From an uncultured Collinsella sp. (GTDB taxonomy: Bacteria > Actinomycetota > Coriobacteriia > Coriobacteriales > Coriobacteriaceae), in NCBI GenBank assembly GCA_900540875.1, contig UQHT01000006.1, positions 1-64,000 on the forward strand: a DNA stretch of 64,000 bases, read 5' to 3'. The position numbers were made by a program, and so were the translations under genes. Under the pieces are notes generated by a model, which had not been told where the DNA came from, made no database searches, and worked only from the letters and a program-made list of their open reading frames with translations. Below are positions 39,003 through 46,037 of this stretch, piece by piece. How positions within the stretch are numbered: position 1 is the first letter of the stretch; each line of letters begins with the position of its first letter.

Positions 39003-39326
39003 GTGGGCTTCTGTCAAACAACCGAGTTAAAAACCACTGAGCCAGAATCCGCTTCAATAGAAGAGGATTCTGGCTCAAATGATATCCGACCATTCACGCA
39101 GCATGTCTACCGCAATCTGGCAAGAATCGAGGACGGGGAAACCGTCATCGAGGTCGTGAAGGTCGGTAATCGCCAGGCGTCTACAAAAACATGCCGCGGA
39201 TGTAAAATGAAGCAGGGTCGAACCGAAACAGTTCCCGGACAATTGGCGTCCGGCCAGACACTTCGATTCGACCCTTTCTCATACCTGCATCTAAAATACT
39301 CCCATAATCATTCTCGACATCTTTAA
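39003..39326 (+). CDS. Doubtful small ORF
   Basis: A 107-codon frame starting at GTG without a ribosome binding site. The middle (VYRNLARIEDGETVIEVVKVGNRQ) looks protein-like, and CRGCKMKQ could bind metal. A 12-bp perfect inverted repeat (39039-39050 and 39065-39076) lies inside the frame, more consistent with a noncoding terminator or a decayed gene. No family recognised. Confidence 0.25.
   Translation: MGFCQTTELKTTEPESASIEEDSGSNDIRPFTQHVYRNLARIEDGETVIEVVKVGNRQASTKTCRGCKMKQGRTETVPGQLASGQTLRFDPFSYLHLKYSHNHSRHL
39039..39076 (+). terminator. Hairpin downstream of the winged-helix gene
   Basis: A 12-bp perfect stem (GAGCCAGAATCC and its complement) with a 14-base loop, 58 bases after the stop at 38981. 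It has no T-run. Confidence 0.4.
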
Positions 39327-39589
39327 CGCCATCACTCTCCCGCCACCAGCACGTCGTAGGTGCTATTTTCAACGAATCGATATGACCGCCCATTCATGTT
39401 CTTTAAGGCACGTGATACCATGAAAACGTGCGGTATTTCTCCAATCGAAAACCTGCGTGAACGTATGACTTGAGACGCTTTTAGAACTCACCAAGCGCAG
39501 GACAAACACAACTCAACAGCGGCCGCGTATTTGTTCCCAGCCGTACGGCATGGCGGAGCCATGCCCATTGTTGATTGGAGTGCCGCACG

Positions 39590-40168
39590 ATGACAGACAA
39601 CCCGAACGACAGAAAAATCAGCGAGACGCCCGGCGCGAAGGACGTCCTCGATGAGGCCGCCGAGCAGATTGAAAAGGCTTGGCGAGAGAAGCTGCTGCGC
39701 GAGACCGCCGATCTCAAGACCGAGAACGCGTTACTCAGGGCCCAGCTCGACGAATTCAACCGCAAGCTCGTCGAGGCGAGAGACCGGAACGAAAGACTTG
39801 AGGCCGACTGCAATGAGCGGGTCGCCTTTATCGAGGAGAAGTTCGAGCTCGACACCGCGAGCATCGAGCTCGAGAACAATGAGCTCCATGCCGCGAGCGT
39901 CAGATACCTCGCCGATGCCAGGGAGCTCAGCAGGCAGGTCGTCCAGCTCCACGCCGAGGCTGAGGCCATGTCCGATGAGATCGAGCGTCTGTGCGTCGAG
40001 CGTGACGCCGCGTTGAAAGCCCAAGCCGAGCTGAGCGATGCGCTACTGGCCCAGCGCGACCTGATGGCCGAAGTCGCCGCCCTCAAGGACCGCCTCGCCG
40101 CCTCCGAGCGGCGGGCGACCGTGGCCGAGGCCAAGGTCGAGGTCATGACCAAGATGAGGGGCGAGTAG
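39590..40168 (+). CDS. Coiled-coil protein of the element
   Basis: Protein of 192 residues, almost entirely a charged coiled coil from residue 25 on, rich in Glu, Ala, Leu and Arg in heptads. No signal peptide, membrane segment or catalytic motif is seen, so it should be cytoplasmic. I chose the ATG at 39590 with GGAG upstream rather than the TTG at 39575. It converges on the phosphoesterase genes and shares their hairpin. It may be structural or relaxosome-related; function unknown. Confidence 0.7.
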   Translation: MTDNPNDRKISETPGAKDVLDEAAEQIEKAWREKLLRETADLKTENALLRAQLDEFNRKLVEARDRNERLEADCNERVAFIEEKFELDTASIELENNELHAASVRYLADARELSRQVVQLHAEAEAMSDEIERLCVERDAALKAQAELSDALLAQRDLMAEVAALKDRLAASERRATVAEAKVEVMTKMRGE

Positions 40169-40198
40169 TCCCGCGCCCTTCCTGTCAGGTAACTGATT

Positions 40199-40237
40199 TC
40201 TAGAAACCTTCTAGAGCGCTTTTAGAAGGTTTCTAGA
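40199..40237. terminator. Bidirectional hairpin between convergent genes
   Basis: A 15-bp perfect stem (TCTAGAAACCTTCTA and its complement) with a 9-base loop. Unusually, it overlaps the last codons and stop of the minus-strand phosphoesterase gene. Confidence 0.6.
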
Positions 40238-40948
40238 ACCGGGCGCAGCATCTTCGATCGGCACGATGTCTCGGTAGATAAGGCGATGCCTGGTGTCGCA
40301 CCATTTATCGCGATGGTAGTGACCGAAGAACCAGACGCGGTAGCCGAGCCGTCCGTCGAGCTCACCCAGGAAGGTTTGCAGCGGATCCCCGCGGTACTCA
40401 CGTCCGCGTTCGCGACACAGCCCCTCAGCAAGGGCAGCCGGAGCCTCGTGAGTCACAACGTAGTCGACCTTCCAGCCCACGCGGTCGAGCGAGGAGCGGC
40501 AGTGTTCCGTCTCTTTCTCGCTCGGCATCTCCTCGGGCCACCAGCTCCTCCCCTCCTTGCGATACTGCCTGTCGTTGCTCGCGGCGCCGCCCATGGCAAG
40601 GACTGTGAGCCCGTCGATATCGAACACCTCTCCGCGCATCAGGTGCAGCACGTGCGGTCGTGCCTCATGGACGAGCCCGCCGTTCCACTCCCGCACCGGC
40701 AGCCCGGCCAGGGCGTGGTGGTTCTCATGGTTGCCGTCTACGAAACACGTGGTCCAGGGCTTCGACTCGAACCAGTCGAGCCAATACCTCTCAGCATTCG
40801 AGCCATCCCAGACAAAGCCGAAGTCGCCGGCCACGATCACCGCGTCATCGCGCGTCAGGGTCCGGCCCAGCGGCCAATTTTTGAATGCAAACCGGCTGGA
40901 CCCGTACTCGGCCCTGCCGTGCACGTCGCCTGTCACATAGACCGTCAT
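40211..40948 (-). CDS. Metallophosphoesterase 3 of a tandem set
   Basis: Protein of 245 residues of the calcineurin-like phosphoesterase superfamily. Metal-binding motifs are visible in order: VTGDVHG (DxH), VAGDFGF (GD), DGNHEN (GNHE), VVTHEAP (H) and FFGHYHRD (GHxH). No signal peptide, so cytoplasmic; substrate unknown. It is clearly paralogous to the gene just upstream, sharing MTVYVTGD, LMRGEVF and WKVDyVITH blocks. The ATG at 40948 shares its first base with the stop of that gene (TGATG), so the two are translationally coupled. Confidence 0.85.
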   Translation of the reverse strand: MTVYVTGDVHGRAEYGSSRFAFKNWPLGRTLTRDDAVIVAGDFGFVWDGSNAERYWLDWFESKPWTTCFVDGNHENHHALAGLPVREWNGGLVHEARPHVLHLMRGEVFDIDGLTVLAMGGAASNDRQYRKEGRSWWPEEMPSEKETEHCRSSLDRVGWKVDYVVTHEAPAALAEGLCRERGREYRGDPLQTFLGELDGRLGYRVWFFGHYHRDKWCDTRHRLIYRDIVPIEDAAPGSRNLLKAL

Positions 40949-41673
40949 CAGTACGCACCCCACGGCAGGAGTTTGTCCCCGAGCCTCACGATCCGGTCAT
41001 ACAGCACCGTGTGCCGTTCGTCCGGGTTGCCGTCTCGGTGAAAATGGCCGTAATACCAGTGCTTATAGTCCAGGCGATCCTCGATCTCGTCGAGGAATCC
41101 GGTCAGCCGGTCCACATCAGGGCGTTCCCAGCCCGGGTCCGGGTAGAGCGTCGGCGAGAGCATGCGCGTGGCGCAGGTATGGGTGATGACGCAGTCGACC
41201 TTCCAGCCGACCTCATCGAGCTTGGCCCGCGCGGCATCGAATTCGCGCTCGTCCGGAAGCTCCTGAGGCCACCAGCTGGAATACGGCACGCGGTATTCCC
41301 TGTCCACGCTCGTGGCACCGCCCATGGTGAAGACCGTCGAGCCGTCGAGCTCGAAGACCTCCCCGCGCATGAGGCGGCGGATAGACGAAGTATCCGACAG
41401 GCGTTGCGTCAGCCCACCGTGCCACAGTTCCATGGGTCGCTCCGCCCAGTGATCGAAGCGCTCGTGGTTGCCGTCGACGAACAGCACCGTGTAGGGGCGC
41501 GACTCCAGCCAGGCGATATCGGCGCATGCCTCGGCAGAGAAATCCCACGGAAAGCCAAAGTCGCCGGCGACGATGAGATAGTCGTCGCTGGTAAGACTGT
41601 CGCCAAGCTCCCAGTCGCGGAGCTTTTGCATGTCGAGTCCACTGTGGATGTCGCCCGTCACATAGACCGTCAT
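40948..41673 (-). CDS. Metallophosphoesterase 2 of a tandem set
   Basis: Protein of 241 residues, same subfamily as gene 3. Motifs are VTGDIHS, VAGDFGF, DGNHERFDHW, VITHTCAT and YYGHFHRD. The start at 41673 overlaps the stop of the first phosphoesterase gene by four bases (ATGA). An open frame continues antisense-like well upstream, but the shared MTVYVTGD start settles the boundary. Confidence 0.85.
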   Translation of the reverse strand: MTVYVTGDIHSGLDMQKLRDWELGDSLTSDDYLIVAGDFGFPWDFSAEACADIAWLESRPYTVLFVDGNHERFDHWAERPMELWHGGLTQRLSDTSSIRRLMRGEVFELDGSTVFTMGGATSVDREYRVPYSSWWPQELPDEREFDAARAKLDEVGWKVDCVITHTCATRMLSPTLYPDPGWERPDVDRLTGFLDEIEDRLDYKHWYYGHFHRDGNPDERHTVLYDRIVRLGDKLLPWGAY

Positions 41674-42308
41674 CGGATCGCCTCTTCCCTCTTGTACGCC
41701 GCCAGCTCGCGCTCGACCTGCCTGTCGCCGGTCTCGTTGACCCACCAGGGCCATTTCACCCGGCCGCACGGCTCGTCGACCCCGGCGAACCATTCCCTCA
41801 GCTCGTCGAGGCTCACCGGGGAGTGCCCGTTGGCATCGCAACCGACGTCGTAGCGCAGAAGGCCCTGCTTGCGGTTGAACTCGTTGTACGCGCCGCCGCT
41901 GCTGTGGATGTGCCCGTGGAGGTGCCACGATCCATGGCTCATGCCCTGCCAGTCGGCCATGGGGTAATGGCTCAGGACGATCTTCTGCCCGTCGATCTTG
42001 AGCACGCAGATCGGCGGCTCCACGGTGAAGGCGCCCGCGACCGCCGGCTGGGCCCAGTCCTTGTCGTGGTTTCCCGGGACGAGGTGGATGCGCCTGCAGG
42101 CGATCCGCTTGCGCAGCCCGTAGGCGTCCTGGGCGGTCATCTTGAATGAGAAATCCCCCAGGATGTAGAGCTCGTCGTCCACGGCAACCTTGCCGTTGAT
42201 GTTGTCGACGATGGCATCGTTCATCTGCCAAATCGTCTCCCACGGGCGGTCGGTGAACTTCAGCACGTTCTCATGCCCGAAGTGGGTGTCGCTGGTAAAC
42301 CAGATCAT
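41670..42308 (-). CDS. Metallophosphoesterase 1 of a tandem set
   Basis: Protein of 212 residues of a different calcineurin-like subfamily, common in phages and mobile elements. Motifs are FTSDTHFGHENV, LGDFSF, VPGNHDKDW, LSHYPMADW and LHGHIHS. A C-terminal extension of ~50 residues is Trp- and charge-rich. The ATG at 42308 has AAAAGGAGA upstream. First gene of the three-gene operon; substrate unknown. Confidence 0.85.
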   Translation of the reverse strand: MIWFTSDTHFGHENVLKFTDRPWETIWQMNDAIVDNINGKVAVDDELYILGDFSFKMTAQDAYGLRKRIACRRIHLVPGNHDKDWAQPAVAGAFTVEPPICVLKIDGQKIVLSHYPMADWQGMSHGSWHLHGHIHSSGGAYNEFNRKQGLLRYDVGCDANGHSPVSLDELREWFAGVDEPCGRVKWPWWVNETGDRQVERELAAYKREEAIR

Positions 42309-42330
42309 ATTTATGTCTCCTTTTATCGCT

Positions 42331-42365
42331 AAAAAACGTTCTCCTTCGAGGTCAGGAGACGTTTT
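42331..42365 (-). terminator. Terminator or attenuator before the phosphoesterase operon
   Basis: Reading on the minus strand, AAAACGTCTCCT pairs with AGGAGAACGTTTT with one bulge. A T-run (TTTTTT) directly follows, only about 22 bases before the start codon. It may end an upstream transcript or act as an attenuator for the operon. Confidence 0.6.
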
Positions 42366-42579
42366 ATGAGCGACATGAGGTGCATATCCCTCATGTTTCA
42401 AGCTCCAATCTGCCGGATTTGCCCAACTAAAAGTTTACGCCCACGCGCCCACGCGCGAATAGGATTTGATTTTTGAAATATGGACGAATTCCTTGTCAGG
42501 AGGGTAAAATGGTGCCGACGGCAGCCCAAGTTGTAGAGAGCTGGGCAGAGCCGTTGCTTAATGAAGTTGGGTCATCGTC

Positions 42580-42705
42580 TTAGCGACGGTGGCCTTTCTT
42601 TTTGGGCTTCGAACCCTGCTTGAGTGCCTTGGAAAGGCCGACAAGGGCCGTGAGGAGCGAGACCGTAGCGGTCAGGAGCTTCACGAGCTCGGTGAAATCG
42701 GTCAT
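42580..42705 (-). CDS. 41-residue basic amphipathic peptide
   Basis: Short gene with GGGAGGTG eight bases before the ATG at 42705. The product has a hydrophobic helix (FTELVKLLTATVSLLTALVGLSKAL) and a strongly basic tail (KQGSKPKKKGHRR). It resembles small holin-like or membrane-active peptides of mobile elements, but no family is certain. An ATG at 42711 is too close to the ribosome binding site. Confidence 0.65.
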   Translation of the reverse strand: MTDFTELVKLLTATVSLLTALVGLSKALKQGSKPKKKGHRR

Positions 42706-42892
42706 GGGCATCACCTCCCATCAAATGGAGGGCTCTGCCCGGCACGAGGGCTGCCGACAGCAAGGACGATTCTATCAGAGCGGCTGACTCCCGCCGATCA
42801 ATTCATACTCCTCACCCTCGCCGAATTGCGAGCATGAAAGAATCGGCACTGGATGGCAGCACGCTAGGGCACCAACGATAGGCTTTCCAAAA

Positions 42893-44102
42893 CTAGCGAG
42901 GCGTGTCTCCGCGTGAGAAATCACCGCGATCGACAACGCGATCGTCCATCTGTCGCGACACGGCGCTACCGCTGTGCGCCTGGCCGGCGGCGCGAACACG
43001 GTCGTCGCCGGCATCGACAACGCCGCCGGAATAGCGGTTGCGAATCTCCCTTGCGTAGCCGCGACGCGCAAGAAGCTCATCGCGAACCGCCGGATCTTCG
43101 AGCAGATCTTCATCGCACTTCGGTGCGATGAACTTAGGGAAGAGATTGTAGGCGACGCCCTTGCTCGCCTTTGCCTGCTCGACCCACGCCGAATACGCTT
43201 TTTTAAGCCGTTGGATGTAGATCTCACAGCGCTTCTCGTATGGAAGGGCTCGCTCGGCTTCAAGCACGTTATTTTTGAAGGCCGCCTCAAGTTGCTTGAC
43301 CGCAAACCGACCGTCAAGACGGGTCAGGTTGAAAGTGCACTTCGGGTTGCCGGCCTCTTTGATATCAAGATCTGTCGCATAGACACGATTGTTCTTGATG
43401 AAAATGTCTACGCCCCATGAGGCAAGTAATTGCAAGTAATTTTTTGAACTGCTCCATATTCTTCGGGTGGTAGTCGTTGATTGCAATATGGATCAGCTCG
43501 CGCAGATTGTTTTTATAACTGTACTCTCCGCGATCGACAATCTCCTTTTCAATATCGCGCGGCTGTCGATCTCGAATCTTCGAATTCTTCTTTCCCTTTT
43601 CGAGCTGGGCGAGATTCCAGTCCTTATCGAGTTCGCGGACCCATGAGGCGCGTTCGTACTTTCCATGCCGCCCGCCCGTCTCGCAACGCTTGCCAGTTAA
43701 CAAATCGGTACGGTTGATCGCCATGTGCACTGCATAGCGTTTTCCCGCCTTATCGCTTTCTTCGTGCAGCGCGAGAATCACCTGTTGATGCAGATAGTGC
43801 TTCGCAAGCCATTGCTCCGCGTAGGCCAAACATGCATCGGGGGTCATCTTGCCCCCGTTGCATGAGCATTCTTCCGGAAGGAACGCGAGGATCTGATGAA
43901 GCAAGATTACGTTTTTGGCTCCGGCTCTCGACGGCTTGTCGTGATGGAAAACCTTTCTGGTTCTATCCATTTTCGAAAACCAGCGATCGCTGTATTCGAT
44001 GTTCCAGCCACCACGCGCAAGCGCATCTTTTCCGTTGATGTATTTACGGACGTTCTTTGCGTAGCGATCGCTCGAAACGCTTTTCTGTTTGATAACCGTC
44101 AC
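42893..44102 (-). pseudogene. mobA: Relaxase (MobA/VirD2-like), frameshifted
   Basis: The 5' frame (44102-43365) encodes a relaxase start: HQILAFLPEECSCNGG..., YAEQWLAKHYLHQQVILALHEESDKAGKRYAVHMAINRTD, with the HxH-type metal site region. It loses frame at 43440. The other frame then continues LLASWGVDIFIKNNRVYATDLDIKEAGNPKCTFNLTRLDGRFAV down to 42893. The cause is visible: the 10-mer GCAAGTAATT is present twice in tandem (43423-43442). Removing one copy restores one frame of about 400 residues. GTG start at 44102 overlaps the mobC stop (GTGA). The duplication may be reversible by slippage. Confidence 0.85.
43423..43442. repeat. 10-bp tandem duplication inside the relaxase gene
   Basis: GCAAGTAATT occurs twice without spacer, followed by a run of T. 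The extra ten bases shift the reading frame by one. Confidence 0.9.
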
Positions 44103-44632
44103 TTCACATCACCACCAACGAAATAGCGCTTCTCGAGCTCATCGATAAAACAGTCCAGCTTACGCCCAACTTGGTAAACCTTTTCGAGTGTGCGGAAAAC
44201 AGCTTTCTCGTTGTACGCGGGAAGCCCCTGGGCGTTCACGAAGTACATCAGCTGATTGAGATTCGTTCCTTCCTTCAGAAGTTCGTGATAAATCTTGTCG
44301 ATCGACGCCCGATCGACATCGATTTTCTCGACATTCCCTTTGAGCAGTACGCGCCGCGCATACGAGCTCACGGTCACGCCAAGGGAATCAGCATTGCTTT
44401 CGATTTTCTTTTTTTCTTCCGGCGAGACCCGGACGTGAATGTCATCGGTTCGGAATTTCTGCCCAGCGATTTCCGAAAAACCAAAATCGATATCGAGATC
44501 GTCGGCATTGCACAAAACGAAGCGGATGAGTTCCGCCTCGCTCATCTCATGTCGCTTTGCGATTGCAGCGATGGTTTTCTTCTCGTCATTTGAAAGAGAC
44601 GCCTTGACGGTGTGTGGGCGGAGCCTGCTCAT
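44099..44632 (-). CDS. mobC: Relaxosome accessory protein MobC
   Basis: Protein of 177 residues. The first half is ribbon-helix-helix like (HTVKASLSNDEKKTIAAIAKRHEMSEAELIRFVL), the second repeats the pattern (IHVRVSPEEKKKIESNADSLGVTVSSYARRVLL). It ends with IYHELLKEGTNLNQLMYFVN, the MobC signature. It binds oriT and assists the relaxase. GGAGGAATC precedes its ATG. It overlaps the relaxase start. Confidence 0.9.
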   Translation of the reverse strand: MSRLRPHTVKASLSNDEKKTIAAIAKRHEMSEAELIRFVLCNADDLDIDFGFSEIAGQKFRTDDIHVRVSPEEKKKIESNADSLGVTVSSYARRVLLKGNVEKIDVDRASIDKIYHELLKEGTNLNQLMYFVNAQGLPAYNEKAVFRTLEKVYQVGRKLDCFIDELEKRYFVGGDVK

Positions 44633-44930
44633 GATTCCTCCTCGGAAAACGAATCAGCGATCGGAGAGGCCTCCGATCAAAACCTGCTATGCGATTCGCT
44701 TTCCTTGATGAGGAACGGCTGGCGTCGTTCCAAAAATGAAGAATCGTCGCCGCGATTCTTCATCGCGAAGTTTCAACTTCACGATAACCTTATCGCCGCA
44801 GCAGGCGATAGGCAAGGTCTGTGGCGTGGTGTTTTTGGGGTCCGAATGGGCCCACAAAAATGCCACCCACAGTCATCTTGCAATCACCGGAACGGCGATT
44901 GGGCGGAGCGTAGCGTAGACACGAAATGAG
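44633..44930. other. Putative origin of transfer (oriT) region
   Basis: Noncoding stretch just upstream of mobC, packed with inverted repeats: GGAACG...CGTTCC, GAAGAATCG...CGATTCTTC (44741-44765 area), TATCGCC...GGCGATA and a longer imperfect stem around 44817-44876. This density and position next to mobC and the relaxase is what oriT regions look like. I cannot assign a nic site with confidence. Confidence 0.6.
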
Positions 44931-45246
44931 AGGCCTCGTTTCGAGCGAAAGGCTTCGCGGTGTCGTAGTGTCAGCGGAGACCGTGAGCGGAAGCGAATTT
45001 TTAACGCGAAGGATGCTGAGTGTTAGAAATTCGCTGTAGCGAGAGCGGAGCGGTGATGCGAATGCGAGGGATGCCGAGTGTTTGCATTACCGCGCAGCGG
45101 ACTCCGGGCGAGGGCTGAAGCAAGTTGATGGAAGACCTTACCGATTTGCGGAAGGTTTTGCCCAAAGCATCCGGCACCGCCGGATTCTTTTGGAACGCCC
45201 TCTCGTTTGATTGCTTTCCTATCGTTTGCTCCTAGACTGGGCGTCT
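44931..45246. other. Noncoding region with paired hairpins
   Basis: About 300 bases without a convincing gene. It carries two related hairpins (listed separately) and GCG-rich linker sequence. Confidence 0.5.
44993..45093. repeat. Two hairpins presenting the same loop sequence
   Basis: Hairpin 1 (44993-45034) pairs GCGAATTTTTAAC with GTTAGAAATTCGC. Hairpin 2 (45050-45093) pairs GCGGTGATGCGAA with TTTGCATTACCGC. The stems differ, but both loops contain GCGA(A/G)GGATGC(T/C)GAGTGTT. Conserved loops on unrelated stems suggest a protein- or RNA-binding structure, possibly part of oriT or a small RNA. Confidence 0.6.
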
Positions 45247-45271
45247 AAAAAAGGCGGCCGAACCGGCCGCC
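45247..45271 (-). terminator. Rho-independent terminator of the lipoprotein gene
   Basis: On the minus strand a GGCGGCCG/CGGCCGCC stem is followed by TTTTTT, about 50 bases after the stop at 45322. Confidence 0.85.
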
Positions 45272-45321
45272 CACAAATAAATAAACATTTACCGAATGTA
45301 AGAGGAGAGGAACGATGTACA

Positions 45322-45972
45322 TTACTCCCAGTGACCGGCGACGTCGACAACCCAATGTTGTCCCGTAGCCTGCTGTTCATAATGTCCTTGGTCCTCAGAG
45401 GTGGTATACGAATCATTGATTGCAGAACCGCCGTTAGGATGCTTCGCATCGCCAAAAGTAGCGTGAGCGTGAGCGTCCATTTCGGCTGCAGATCCAAATG
45501 CTGCGTGGCATGCACTGCAGATCCAACGTTCATGGCGCGTATAAACCACATTCGGCACCCAGACCTGGCTGTAATCTGTCTCCCAGTGTCCCTGCTCGGC
45601 AACCCACTTCTTCTGGCTACCGCCGTTGGAAGAGGAATTGTTGCTGCCGGAACTCTGCGAATTGCCGGAATTCTGCTTGGAGTCGGAGGAGTTTCCCTTG
45701 CTGTCAGACTTCGACGAGTCGGAAGACTTATTATCCTCTTTCTTGGAGTCATCGGGCTTCTGGTCCTTGCCGTCGGATTCTTTCTTCTCCTCGGACTTGG
45801 TTCCAGAGGTTTGCGCCGCCTTTTCTTCGCTTGGCTTCTTTTTGTCTTTGTTCTTTACCGCTGTGGCGGCCCTTTCCGTAGAGCCGCTTCCTTGCTTTGC
45901 AACGCCGGCACATCCAAGTTGAGGTGCCGAAAGGCACACCAGAAGCGCAACGATAATAGCCTTTTTTCTCAC
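45322..45972 (-). CDS. Lipoprotein with a zinc-finger-like C-terminal domain
   Basis: Protein of 216 residues. The N terminus is a lipoprotein signal (RKKAIIVALLVCLSAPQLGC, lipobox QLGC). A long Lys/Ser/Glu/Asn-rich linker (30-125) follows. The C-terminal domain contains WICSACHAAFGSAAEMDAHAHATFGD, a C2H2-like metal site, framed by GHWETDYSQVW and GHYEQQA...GHWE repeats. I chose the GTG at 45972 because GGGGAG precedes it; the ATG at 45990 has no ribosome binding site. Cell-surface role unknown. It lies 65 bases behind the surface protein gene. Confidence 0.75.
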   Translation of the reverse strand: MRKKAIIVALLVCLSAPQLGCAGVAKQGSGSTERAATAVKNKDKKKPSEEKAAQTSGTKSEEKKESDGKDQKPDDSKKEDNKSSDSSKSDSKGNSSDSKQNSGNSQSSGSNNSSSNGGSQKKWVAEQGHWETDYSQVWVPNVVYTRHERWICSACHAAFGSAAEMDAHAHATFGDAKHPNGGSAINDSYTTSEDQGHYEQQATGQHWVVDVAGHWE

Positions 45973-45995
45973 ACCGATCTCCCCGTCCATGAAAC

Positions 45996-46029
45996 CGGGC
46001 GTTGGACACTAGCCGATATCCAACGCCCG
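45996..46029 (-). terminator. Terminator of the surface-protein gene
   Basis: An 11-bp perfect stem (CGGGCGTTGGA and its complement) lies eight bases after the stop at 46038. A weak T-tail follows on the minus strand. Confidence 0.6.
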
Positions 46030-46037
46030 ACTCGCTT

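Noticed and set aside
42589..42837. Plus-strand frame over the small-peptide region
   Set aside because: The minus strand has a strong ribosome binding site and a coherent peptide; the plus frame lacks both.
44930..45110. CRISPR-like repeat near oriT
   Set aside because: Only two loop copies with different stems and no regular spacers; no cas genes anywhere in the window.
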